The translations under genes were made by a program, and so were the position numbers. Below are positions 11,201 to 20,164 of a stretch of 64,000 nucleotides of DNA, in pieces. The notes under the pieces were generated by a model. The model saw only the letters and a program-made list of their open reading frames with translations. It searched no databases and was not told the DNA's origin. Every line of letters starts with the position of its first letter. The stretch's first letter is position 1. Origin of the DNA: Axinella damicornis (taxonomy: Eukaryota; Porifera; Demospongiae; Axinellida; Axinellidae); NCBI GenBank assembly GCA_963931865.1, contig OZ007512.1, positions 2,089,950 to 2,153,949 on the forward strand. The letters run 5' to 3'.

Positions 11201-14200
11201 GATTTCAGAAACCCGGACGACTGGCCGCGATGGAAGCACCGCTTCGAACAATATCACGTCGCATCAGGACTGACTGACGACAGCGAAGGGAAGCAAGAGA
11301 GTACACTGCTGTACTGCCTGGGGAACAAGCAGAAGCTGTCCTGAACTCCACGAACGCCAGCAAAACCGACAAAACAAAGTACGAAACGGTCATTGCCAAG
11401 TTGGACGAATTCTTCAAAGTGCAGAAGAATGTTATCTTCAAGCACGCACGATTTAACCGGAGAAACCAACGCGATGGAGAGAGCGCTGAGCAGTATAAAA
11501 TGGCTCTGTACGATCTGGCCGAGAACTGCAAGTATGGAAATTTGCAGTCGGAAATGATTCGAGACCACCTGGTAGTTGGAATCCGAGATGCAGCACTATC
11601 TGAGCGACTTCAGACAGACACAGAACTCAAACTCGAGAAGGCGAAAAAGACCATACGCCAATGCGAAGCCATCCATGAACAGCAATGCGTGCTCAAAGGA
11701 GCAGAACCTTCCAGTCTCGAAGCTGTTCAGTACAGCCGTAGCAGCAACAGGCGACTACGGGGCAGCTAGCAACAAGGAGTCCGAAGCAAATCGAAAACGC
11801 CCTCTGACACACGCTGCGGCAAAGATGCATGGGAAAAATGCCCAGCCAAGGACGTTGAGTGCCACCCCTGCAAACGGAAGGGCCACTATGGAGCTATGTG
11901 TTTCTCAAAGGCTGTTGCAGGTTCCTTTGAAGCCTCCGCGTCCGCCGCTGCCGCTTCCGCCTCCTCCGCCTCCGTGGACACTTTGATGTCAGCTAGGCAG
12001 GAAACCATCTGGTTTGCACTGAACAGTAAATAGACACCTTTCAAGCTGGACACAGGAACTGAATCAATGGGGATGCTCATGACGCCTGGGAGAACCCAAA
12101 CGTGACACCCACCTTTCAAGCTGGACACAGGAAGTGAATCAATGGGGATGCTCATGACACCAGGGAGAACCCAACCGTGACACCCACCTTTCAAGCTGGA
12201 CACAGGAACTGAATCAATGGGGATACTGGTGGACACCTGAGAGAACCCAAACTTGACATCCTGGTAGGTCAGTTCAAAGGGAGGTTACCCCTAATACCCA
12301 CAAAGTTCACAGTCGCAACAATGGCATCAAAGGACTCAAAACCAACCTGTTGGGCCTAACAACCATTACTGCACTTAACCTTGCTGCCTTAGATACTGCA
12401 GCACACGATGAGCCTGAATGAGCCTGAATGAGCCTGAGAATAGCATACGGAAACAGTTCCCAAAAGTCTTTGAAGGACTGGGAAATCTTGGGGAAGAGTT
12501 TACAATTAAACTCAAGCCAGATGCTACCCTCACCTCCAGAAGGAGTCCAAAATCTCAGCAGATGCCTCAGAATATGGACTGGGAGCAGGTTTACTGCAAA
12601 AGACAGATTCTTGCCGTTGAGAAGCAAGTAGCTAGTTGTTCGCGCGATTCTCGAGGCGTAATGGGTCTATACTCTTCAAAGGATGGCGTGACAGCAAGTG
12701 ATTTCGAAAGCGGGACGACTCCCACATTGGAAATACGAAGGGCCATCTTCGATACTAGTCAAAGCAGTTTAAACGTAGAAGGAGAGAAGCCTAGTGTTCC
12801 TGTAAATGCAAAGGAACTGAAGACAAAACAACTGAACGTGAGGTGAGCTGTAAGGATCTAACTCCGTTAGTTTCTGGTCTCCGTGGTTGGTTCTGGCCAC
12901 GTGAGAGTGTGCTTACAGCATGAAGCAAAGCGATATAGTAGCCGAAAGCTCTGTGCCGACCGTCCATCTATCGCATAGACCAATAGTGCTTACGCATGAA
13001 TACCTAGCTACTTCTCAACTGTTGATCTGGACTACAAACTGCTTAGCCACAGTCTCCACTGATCTGTGTGAAATACTGTGACTTTTGAAGTTCACAAACT
13101 AAGTGGTTGAACAAACCATGAACAGTGGGGCTTCCCAGGGCATGTATCAAACATCAAAGGGAAATACATCACCCCTGTTGCTGTAGTGCGTATACAGTGA
13201 CTACCGGTACATGTACGTTTGATCAGCCCACGCAACGTGAGATAATTTGCACTATCCATATATATGGCTGTATGCACAGTTTTAATTGTTCTGTTCTGTA
13301 GTTCTGTATTCTATGACACAATTGAATAATACCTCACTGTGCACACAGGAAGCACTGCTCAGTATACTATAGTATACTATCTCAATACCTCCTTCAACCA
13401 GGTCCTCCTCTCCCTGTGTCTAGTATTCTACCACACTGGGCAGCATCAGATCTGTGCACACAGGAAGCACTGCTCAGTATACTATAGTATACTATCCAAC
13501 ACTCCCTCCACACCGAGTCCTCTCCCAGTATCTACCACACCAGGCAGCATCAGATCTGTGCACACAGGAAGCATCACTCAGTATACTATAGTATACTATC
13601 CAACACTCCCTCCACACCGAGTCCTCCTCTCCCAGCATCTACCACACCAGGCAGCATCATATCTGTGCACACAGGAAGCATCACTCAGTATACTATAGTA
13701 TACTATCCCAATACCCCCTTCTGCAACCAAGTCCTCCCCTCCCAGCATCTACCACACCGGGCAGCATCAGATCTGTGTACACAGGAAGCATTGCTCAGTA
13801 TACTATAGTATACTATCCCAATACCCCTTCAACCAAGTCCTCCTCTCCCAGCATCTACCACAACAGGCAGCATCAGATCTGTGCACACAGGAAGCATTGC
13901 TCAGTATACTATCCCAATACCCCTTCAACCAAGTCCTCCTCTCCCAGCATCTACCACACCGGGGGTCTGTGCACACCGGAAGCATTGCTCAGTATACTAT
14001 AGTATACTATCCCAATACCCCTTCAACCAAGTCCTCCCCTCCGAGCATCTACCACACCGGGGGTCTGTGCACACAGGAAGCATCTCAGTGCACTCAGGAG
14101 CGCATGAGCCGCTGAAGGCGGCGAAGGAGTGTCGAACTAGTACAGACATGTTGTGATCCCTCACGCCTTACGGTCATACCTTATATGGAAGACCTTTGCG

Positions 14201-16989
14201 GTACCGCACAAACACCAATTTGTATTTCACACTTTCGCGTAACGGCCTCTTGCCGTACAAGTAATAAAAAACATTTGAAAATGTAACAGGATGTAGGGAT
14301 ACCAGAACGGCAAAAAGTAAGGAAACAAGGTAGGGATGATTGCACAAAACAGTGAAGTATACAACCCCCCTACATATCTTTTTTCATTATACACGTATAT
14401 GGAACAAGATCTCTGTAGGGGGGTTGTATACTTCACTGTTTTGTGCGATCATCCCTACCTTGTTTCCTTACTTTTTGCCGTTCTGGTATCCCTACATCCT
14501 GTTACATTTTCAAATGTTTTTTATTACTTGTTTATGTCATTTTTTTAGCAGCAGCACATGCAATTTGCCATCACAGAGCAGAAGTCGGTGTCCTCACAAG
14601 TAGTAGGAGCCCTTGCTTTGGTATATGGACAATATTGACTCCGGTATTCACACTGCCAACATTGGCTGAAGAATCAGACCCAAGTCAACCCAAGTTTTCT
14701 GGATGGATAGCTACTAAGGCAGTAATCCTTGTCTGAAGACCATAATAATTATTAGCTAGCTATACCAGAAGTAGCAAGATTTATATATTGTTGAGTCTTT
14801 AGATAGGCATTCAGCCCTCTCACAGAACACAGTAGGTAGTAACATACATAAACTATACGCACAGAATTTACCTCGAAGTACGAAATTATGTCAACACAAC
14901 GGGCGCAAGACACTTCTAATTCAGCGATCTTGAGTAATAATTACGTTCGTTGCTAAGTGATCGCGCATGCGTACAAACGAGAAAATGGCGTGACTAAAGA
15001 AGCCATAGTTATTGAGTGGGCAGCTGCAGCCGCCTGGTGAAGACTTGGACGTTGCGAAAAAGCGATGGGCTGGTGCACCACTCGGTGTGAAATGCTGCTG
15101 TTTCGTGCGAAAACCATCATGAGAGATTGAGTCGACGTTGAGCTAGCCCGTCTGAAAGAAGAAGAAGAAAGAAGAAAGAAAAACAATTTGCCCGTTTTGC
15201 GAGTACCTGGTTTGTGGTACTTTCGCGACGGTTTTTCGCGACGCGAGGAGTCTTGTTGGTCATGTAAGCATTCGAAGACGAACGGTATGTGGTTAAAGGC
15301 TTATAAGTGTGCCGTTTCTGAGATTTGGTGAGATTTTTTTGTATTAGCATATATTGCGAGAGTCTACCGACTCTGTGATAAGGTAAAAATTTGGCGTGTG
15401 AGAAGGACTACTATTTCGGCTAGGGTGCACATACAGAGTTCGACACTCCTTTGCCGCCTTCGGCGGCTCATGCGCTGCTAGCTGGTACACTATAGACTAC
15501 ACCAAGAGAGGCTAGATGTGTACCTGCTCCTCCCTGTAGTCGTGGCAACACTTGAGGCCAGGTGGAGACGCAGGGCAGCATCTCAGGAAGCCGCCAGAGT
15601 GCATACACTGTGTATGTTCGTGTATGTGTGTGCGTGTGCAAATTCATGTTTACAAATGCAATACCATAGTCTCCTGTTAATACCCCCCTTCCCTCCCTCA
15701 TTTTGTACCCAACTTTGAGGGGCACATGGGGCTAACAAGGTCCGATGTTACACAATGTGTAACAGCTGCACAGAGGCACCCAACGAGCAGAAGTCACATG
15801 TAGAGTGACGACAGGATATGCTACAGAGCCTGACGACGGGAACGGATGCTGGAGTACGGATGCTCGCGGTCCCGTTTACCTTGCCAGTGGCTACAGTGAA
15901 TGGGGCTACCGCACAGCAACAAAGACAGTGAGACTCTTTTCATCTGCCGATACTGTTGCAACCTTCCACAGAATACACGGTAGCTTTGGTCAGTACAGTC
16001 AATATCTTGATACCGATCCAATTATCAGTGGATCAGTAGGTAAAGCATTCCTACGTACCTGTTGGAAAGAGTGTTCCATCATCGTCGAAGAACAGCGGCT
16101 CCCCCTCAACCACGTAAATGGTGACAGTGCTCCCGGCATGAGTGACCAGCCGTGTTGTCGTGAGGCTACACTTGGGGGACAGCAGCTGCTCTGAGGATGG
16201 AAAGATGGAGGATACGTCTCGCCTTAGCTTCTTCCTAAGGAGTGCAACAAACATGCGGTGGGGTAATACCGTAGTCGCGCGTTATTAGGCGCATGCGCCT
16301 ATAACTCCACAGGAAGGAAATATGCGCCTATAAGCGAGATGTGCCTAATAACATTCCTCGAATAGGAAGTGTGCTTCAATTCGAATTATAGCTATTTTCC
16401 ACTCCGTATAGGATCGAAAATGGCAAAGTTTGAGTTTCTGAAGAAGACTGCAGCGCTTAACAGCGAGTACCCGGGATGAGAGTTGAACCTGCCCCTAACA
16501 GTGAATACACGCCCATAACAGATCGCGGTCTCGTTCCCAAACCGTTCAGTTTCAGGCAAAGCACGGTATATTGCGATCTGAAGAGACCAGGCCAGGAGTT
16601 AGCAAAAATGATTTTTGTGACGAAACTATTGGTCCAGCGACTACCGGACCTGCCGGACCGTCTGCTACGCCTATGGCATGTACATCTCCATGGCAACTTT
16701 AAGTCAACAGAAGTGACTTAAAAATGCTCCCATGGGTGTCCCATGAGTTCTGGTGACTTAAACCAGTCCCACGAGACATCCATGTAATTTTTTACACTTT
16801 TAGCTAAAAGTTAATTGCTGCACAACCTTCAGCATACCCTCTAAAAACAACATAATCACAAACATAATTTCCGAACTTCCACCATACACGATCCAGCTCC
16901 TTATCTACCTAAGCACACTACTCACGTGCCTACCTGTCAGACCCTCTGACAGCAGTACTGGACTTTACCCTGACAGGTCGTTGAAACAT
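5319..16989 (-). CDS. EIF2D: eIF2D (ligatin) translation factor, C-terminus missing
   Basis: eIF2D delivers tRNA to the ribosomal P site without GTP and helps recycle 40S subunits. Eleven minus-strand coding exons were placed: 16989-16934, 16234-16059, 15607-15524, 10730-10631, 9662-9555, 8984-8275, 7870-7756, 7389-7344, 6840-6737, 6063-5979, 5479-5319. All have GT-AG borders and matching phases. The start MFQRPVRVKSSTAVRGSDRK matches the family N-terminus. Next come the DUF1947-like domain, the PUA hallmark GGA|DLMLPGVV across exons 3/4, GKGFRVVHLYEDHLW, a 236-codon acidic linker (exon 6, poorly conserved), the winged-helix/SWIB part (MDDLLVECFLQALKSRV, DLPLLASTFYR, LSRFLNAMETRG, SKGVERI..VEFKHP) and the start of the next domain. 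The SUI1 domain is not found; the 200-N gap follows exon 11. Exon 10's acceptor has a poor pyrimidine tract. A TATA-like TTTATATA (minus sense) sits near 17024-17031. The identification is secure; the linker is less so. Confidence 0.92.
6230..6545. other. Promoter-like or retrocopy-like insert in eIF2D intron 9
   Basis: This intronic stretch has higher GC, CpG-rich words (CCCGCACG, GCGCGCGTGCGG) and a plus-strand ATG at 6356 with a 55-codon open frame, MDEYESISDRRRRFPARHLC onward. No family was recognised. It could be a 5' fragment of another gene carried in by an insertion; coding status is doubtful. Confidence 0.2.
8241..8270. repeat. Poly-C run beside the eIF2D exon 6 donor
   Basis: A C homopolymer of about 30 bases (poly-G in gene sense) begins four bases beyond the exon 6 splice donor AATG|GTGAG. 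The run therefore lies in the first bases of intron 6 and makes any ORF reading through here (glycine tract) an artefact. Confidence 0.8.
9010..9277. mobile_element. MITE with AAGTGCTAGCTAGAACACAC inverted ends, nested foldback
   Basis: AAGTGCTAGCTAGAACACAC at the left end is answered by its reverse complement GTGTGTTCTAGCTAGCACTT-type sequence (9256-9275). Inside, 9060-9141 is a second palindrome (TAGTCTCGGCCCCAGACCC against GGGTCTGGGACCGAGACTA). The insert sits in eIF2D intron 5. It is non-coding. Confidence 0.65.
9284..9311. repeat. (TCTA)n microsatellite
   Basis: Seven tandem ATCT/TCTA units. The same repeat forms the tail of the LINE at 18297-18347, so this may be the tail of another heavily truncated LINE copy. 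Confidence 0.75.
9764..10136. mobile_element. Inverted-repeat element (373 bp), TAGCCTCGTTCCC family
   Basis: The ends TAGCCTCGTTCCCAGGCC and GGCCTGGGAACGAGGCTA flank inner arms that also pair: GCCTGGTATGTTTCCTCACG near 9822 with CGTGAGGAAACATACCAGG near 10062. It is a long member of the dispersed foldback family, in eIF2D intron 4. No transposase ORF is present. Confidence 0.65.
10208..10408. repeat. 27-29 bp minisatellite in eIF2D intron 4
   Basis: About seven tandem copies of a unit containing AGAGTCCACCAAAATA and GGAGGGGGCC. The open frames it produces on both strands are by-products of the repeat length and are not taken as genes. Confidence 0.85.
10670..11125 (-). repeat. Minisatellite derived from eIF2D intron 3/exon 4 junction, block 1
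   Basis: Tandem units of about 100-110 bp. In minus sense each contains the perfect palindrome AGTATACTATAGTATACT, the intron end CTTCCTGTGTGCACAG and the first 55-60 nt of exon 4 (encoding DLMLPGVVDAGR). Junctions fall near 10730 (the real exon 4), 10832 and 10942, with a partial unit at about 11070-11125. Only the first unit keeps the rest of exon 4 and its donor, so the extra units are acceptor-plus-half-exon copies. Confidence 0.85.
11135..12850 (+). mobile_element. Decayed Ty3/Gypsy-type LTR retroelement (gag, protease, RT start)
   Basis: A gag-like frame begins at 11165 (MTQLNLKPPETFDFRNPDDW) and continues with shifts at 11401-11769, a frame rich in charged helix and typical of Gypsy gag. 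A CCHC zinc knuckle, CHPCKRKGHYGAMC, lies near 11860-11902. Next is a protease active-site segment, FKLDTGTESMG, present three times. The start of the RT region follows (FPKVFEGLGNLGEEF, about 12460-12500), then ends in unrelated sequence. Stops and shifts in every section show it is dead. A primer-binding-site-like TGGCAGCGGTGACTGATC precedes gag. No clear LTR pair was found. It lies inside the eIF2D minisatellite. Confidence 0.75.
12045..12235 (+). repeat. Triplicated protease active-site segment in the Gypsy remnant
   Basis: Three tandem units of about 60-70 bp each encode the aspartic-protease core LDTG(T/S)ESMG and are separated by in-frame stops. Units start near 12048, 12111 and 12187. 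This is a post-insertion tandem duplication within dead pol sequence. Confidence 0.75.
12851..13257. other. Right flank of the Gypsy remnant, no gene seen
   Basis: No ORF or exon was recognised. It may hold the remains of the 3' part or LTR of the retroelement. From 13258 the sequence again resembles 10995-11070 (GGCTGTAT..GCACAGTTT, TCTGTATTCTATG), so the two sides of the element share about 75 bp of direct repeat. Confidence 0.3.
13330..14085 (-). repeat. Minisatellite derived from eIF2D intron 3/exon 4 junction, block 2
   Basis: About seven more units of the junction-derived repeat, with CAGATCTGTGCACACAGG-type junctions near 13455, 13555, 13660, 13770, 13878, 13968 and 14068. Several units carry a variant exon part (CTTGGTTGAAGGGG in minus sense) that introduces a stop in the PUA frame; the last two lack part of the exon segment. 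All lie within the 4.8-kb intron between exons 3 and 4. Confidence 0.85.
14094..15474. mobile_element. 1.4-kb element with ~38-bp imperfect terminal inverted repeats
   Basis: The left end, CGCATGAGCCGCTGAAGGCG, continuing to AAGGAGTGTCGAAC, is the reverse complement, with two or three mismatches, of 15437-15474. The inside holds a 116-bp-arm hairpin, a GAAGAAG-rich tract and two short minus-strand ORFs of no known family. It is a likely non-autonomous DNA transposon in eIF2D intron 3. No transposase was recognised. Confidence 0.6.
14258..14530. repeat. Large near-perfect hairpin (~116-bp arms)
   Basis: 14258-14374 and 14414-14530 are reverse complements with very few differences, around a 39-nt AT-rich spacer. 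Such a young hairpin would form a long dsRNA stem if transcribed as part of the eIF2D intron. Confidence 0.85.
16265..16355. repeat. Short palindromic element, GGCGCATGCGCC core
   Basis: TTATTAGGCGCATGCGCCTA followed by ATGCGCCTATAAGCG and GTGCCTAATAAC makes overlapping inverted repeats of one word, in the intron between eIF2D exons 1 and 2. A small MITE fragment is likely. Confidence 0.5.
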
Positions 16990-17259
16990 CTCTCTTCGCA
17001 TGAAACCACATGCCCTACGATTCTATATAAAGAACAGTCACCACGCCTCTCGCCACACCCACTACGGGAGTCTGGGCCCACGAGACTAGTAGTAGTATAG
17101 CTAGCTACATGAAAAAGTAGGCATGGCACACAGGTTTTATTTTTTACAGCCCCGTACAGTCTTGACTCGTATACTGATCAGTAAACGAACCGACACGAAC
17201 ACAAGCACGACTAGTGTAGTCGACTCCAACAGCAGAGATAGGCCCGACCGGCTAACCTC

Positions 17260-17283
17260 GGCGAACTATGACCTCTAGCCCAG
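17260..17283 (+). CDS. Possible first exon of a gene divergent from eIF2D
   Basis: ATGACCTCTAGCCCAG is followed by the strong donor GTGAGTCT, about 275 bp from the eIF2D start on the other strand. That fits a bidirectional promoter. Only five codons are present and no next exon could be assigned, so this is a weak call. Confidence 0.2.
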
Positions 17284-17569
17284 GTGAGTCTTCGCACGCA
17301 CATAGCCACGCGGTCACCTCGTTCCCAGCCTCGTTAGACTCATCCCCATGGGCAGGGAACATGAATATAAATTGCTAGCACGCAGCCTGCGTACCAGCAA
17401 AGGCGCGAGCGAAGGTTACGGGATACTCGTATACGCGTGCCGTAAAAAATCTCTAATCTTGCCAAATACTACATTTCGCACGGTGCGCGCACGATGAATA
17501 GTATTACCAGTGAGATTACCCAGTCACTAGAATGGCCATGAGAATAGTATAGGTTTGCTTTAGGTAATT

Positions 17570-18296
17570 ATAATAAGCAGTAATGCCAATCATATTCAAA
17601 TTCGAAATGTTTCGATTGTTCCTAGTATACACAGATGTGTCACAAGGACAGCACCAAAAAGCCTGAGGGAGAGCCTTCGAACGAATGGAGACATGGGAAA
17701 CAGGAGGACTCGTGGTATTAATAATTTATTCTTACCGTTAGTTAGAACTGAGTTTTTCAGAAGATCATTCACATTCAGAGGTGCACAACATTGGAACAGT
17801 CTGCCATGCAACTTGAAGGCTGTGAGTTCTTCCAGTGGTTTTAGAACAGGTTTGAAACATTATGTGAAAGAAAAGTACTTTATGGACGTCACCTAGGTTC
17901 TTTTATCTTGTATTGGTTACTGTTTTGTGCTGTTAACGTTGTAAAATCTGTAATTTTTATCCACTGATTTTGAGGCCGCATGACTTTTTCACTGATTACT
18001 GTAACTTTCATGTCTTGTTTATATTATAATTTTATATTTTATATTCTGTTTTATATTCTGTTTTATATTTTGTTCCTTACATTTATCTATTTGTTTGTAA
18101 CCTTCATTTACGTAGCTATTGTTTTTCTTGCATGGTCATTGCTGTTTGTGTTAGTGTTCTGCTTGCAGAATTTGTTAATTGTTTTTGTAAACATATACTT
18201 TTTATCCACTGATTTTGTATGCATCCTATGTAATATGCAGGACTCTCAGGTAGACCAGCAACTGGCTGATGAGACATTCCTGTCGAAAATTAAAAT

Positions 18297-18347
<51 letters not shown>

Positions 18348-18350
18348 ATT
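17570..18350 (+). mobile_element. 3' end of a non-LTR retrotransposon (LINE) with (TCTA)n tail
   Basis: The frame 17693-17896 ends in a typical LINE RT C-terminus: LVRTEFFRRSFTFRGAQHWN, SLPCNLKAVSSSSGFRTGLK, then a stop. The T-rich 3' region contains GACCAGCAACTGGCTGATG and ends with AAAATTTATCTATC running into (TCTA)n at 18297-18347. Upstream parts of the element are missing (5' truncated), as is usual for LINEs. Confidence 0.8.
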
Positions 18351-18552
18351 GAGTTAGCAAGAATAATATAAGTCACTAATTATTATAGTTCAGTGTTGAT
18401 TACAAAGGTACTAAAGATGTTGTAACTAAATCAGGCATTGATAATATTATGACTGTTGATAATCAAATCAAGTGTGCTTCCTCATGCACACACTAAACCT
18501 CATTATACTGACAGAACAATGATGCTCGTATACAGTTAGCAAACAAACCTCA

Positions 18553-18724
18553 TGCAGTCCTTGTCGTTTGGATACGCATATACAGTTTCACCAGATCACA
18601 TGGGAAGTAAACTCCAGTCAGCCCATCATAGTAATCTGACCCTTGAACCAACCACTCTGTCTTAAATTTCCAGATGCCACTTAGAATTTCATTTCCACTG
18701 CCTTTCCAAAGAGTGTCGTATTTG
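18553..18724 (-). CDS. Unrecognised exon-like open frame
   Basis: The minus strand reads KYDTLWKGSGNEILSGIWKF, then TEWLVQGSDYYDGLTGVYFP and CDLVKLYMRIQTTRTA before a stop. The composition (aromatic, few low-complexity runs) looks like genuine protein, yet no family was recognised. It may be the C-terminus of an element-encoded protein together with the frame at 18976-19164. Confidence 0.35.
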
Positions 18725-18975
18725 GAGGTTTGTTACAGTACACAACATGCAGTTAGTGCATTGTCTGCCCTAAAGCAGAAAGTGCAATTCATCATAATTA
18801 TTATATTATCGTTGACCCAAAAGTGCATACATAATCAATTAATTACCCACCATGCACACACGATTATGCTTCACCTGCATGTCCTCGTTCACCCAGATAG
18901 CTAATACTTGAAAGTCACTGTCACTGTCTCATTGTGTGGTTTCTTAGCCTTTGAAGTTTCTTTGCTATCTGAGGG

Positions 18976-19164
18976 CTACAGAATTGATTTTAAGTGAGAT
19001 GGTTTACATTCTGCATTCCTGTGCTCTACAACATTTGTGGTCGAAGGGCATTTATTCCACACTTCATCGTTCATGGTGGAGTTATCCTTGTGTATAGCAT
19101 AGCAAGGTGATTGGGCCCCATCCACGTCACCACTGAGCCCAGTTCTTTGCAGCAGACCAGTCAC
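18976..19164 (-). pseudogene. Probable transposon-encoded protein fragment
   Basis: A 62-codon frame contains CYAIHKDNSTMNDEVWNKCP and STTNVVEHRNAECK. The 'W.KCP.TTN.VE.RN..CK' pattern resembles segments of element-encoded proteins found in many copies in invertebrate genomes; that resemblance is from memory and unverified. There is no neighbouring exon besides 18553-18724. Confidence 0.3.
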
Positions 19165-19309
19165 ACTTTAATATTGTCAACAAACTGTGCCTCGTTTAGT
19201 TGAAGACCTTTGATAATTCCAATCAGTGAACGTGCTGTTCAGCAGTTGGTGTTTAGATGTGAGCAGGTGGTAAAAAAGGCACAAGATATTGCACTTCGAT
19301 ACTCAGGAG

Positions 19310-19410
19310 GCTGGGCTGTAGCACTGCAATCGTCTGGAGGCGGGGCTGCACGGCAGTACTTTGGAGGCGGGGCTGCAGCACTTGCAATCACCTGGAGGCG
19401 GAGCTGTATG
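19310..19410. repeat. Short repeat, GGAGGCGGGGCTG units
   Basis: Three to four copies of (T/C)TGGAGGCGGGGCTG about 40 bp apart. Nothing coding was seen. Confidence 0.6.
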
Positions 19411-20042
19411 TACTTAGACTGGCCAGTAACTTGGCAAATGGCAGGAACTTACTCTATACTGGAGTTAGCTAGACGACAGGAACTTACTCTTTAATGACTG
19501 GACACCAGTCTTAATGATCCCACAGTAGCGCATGACTTTTTTTTTTTTTTGACCTTTTTTTTTAGGGATGCATGAGTAGCATATAGAACTGTTACGAGCA
19601 TACATCCAGAAAAGAGAAATTAACTTAAATACAATTGTACAATGACACAAAGAAATCGTATTGGGAAAAAAGGAGTTCAGGTATCTATTAGTATGATGGC
19701 GTGATACGACAGGGGCATGATAAAACGGTCCGATAAATAGTATGTTGCAATTGTCCATTACTCATGGGACCATTTTAAGTGATTATGACTGGGTAATTGG
19801 CAGGGACTTACTCTGATGGTGTGAGACGATGGGGGCATACTCCTTGATGATTTGACCTAAGATGGTCCCACACTGAATAAAATAGTATGTTGTCTATTAC
19901 GCATTCTTCATTTTTCGCAAGCGGACGAAGTGGTTGACGTTGCTGTATTCAAAGTGCCGTCCGGTAATTAACGCCTACGTAGCGAACAACCGAAGCACAG
20001 GTAACGGAAAGGACGCCAACGCCGGCGCCCATGTCCATGCGG

Positions 20043-20049
20043 TATAAAA
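20043..20049 (+). promoter_or_regulatory. TATA box (TATAAAA) of the propeller-like gene
   Basis: GGTATAAAAGAGC lies 122 bp before the ATG at 20165, in a locally GC-rich stretch. A start site about 30 bp downstream would give a 5' UTR of roughly 90 nt. Confidence 0.65.
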
Positions 20050-20164
20050 GAGCAGCAAACAAAGCCCCATTTCATCGGCTCGCATCACCGTCTCCACACA
20101 GTCGGACCTTACACGCGATTGCGGAATTTAGTTTGCGAGGTACCACAGTGCCGTCACTGCGACC

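Noticed and set aside
13330..14085. CRISPR-like array of regularly spaced repeats
   Set aside because: Units are contiguous intron/exon-junction copies with no unique spacers, in a eukaryotic gene.
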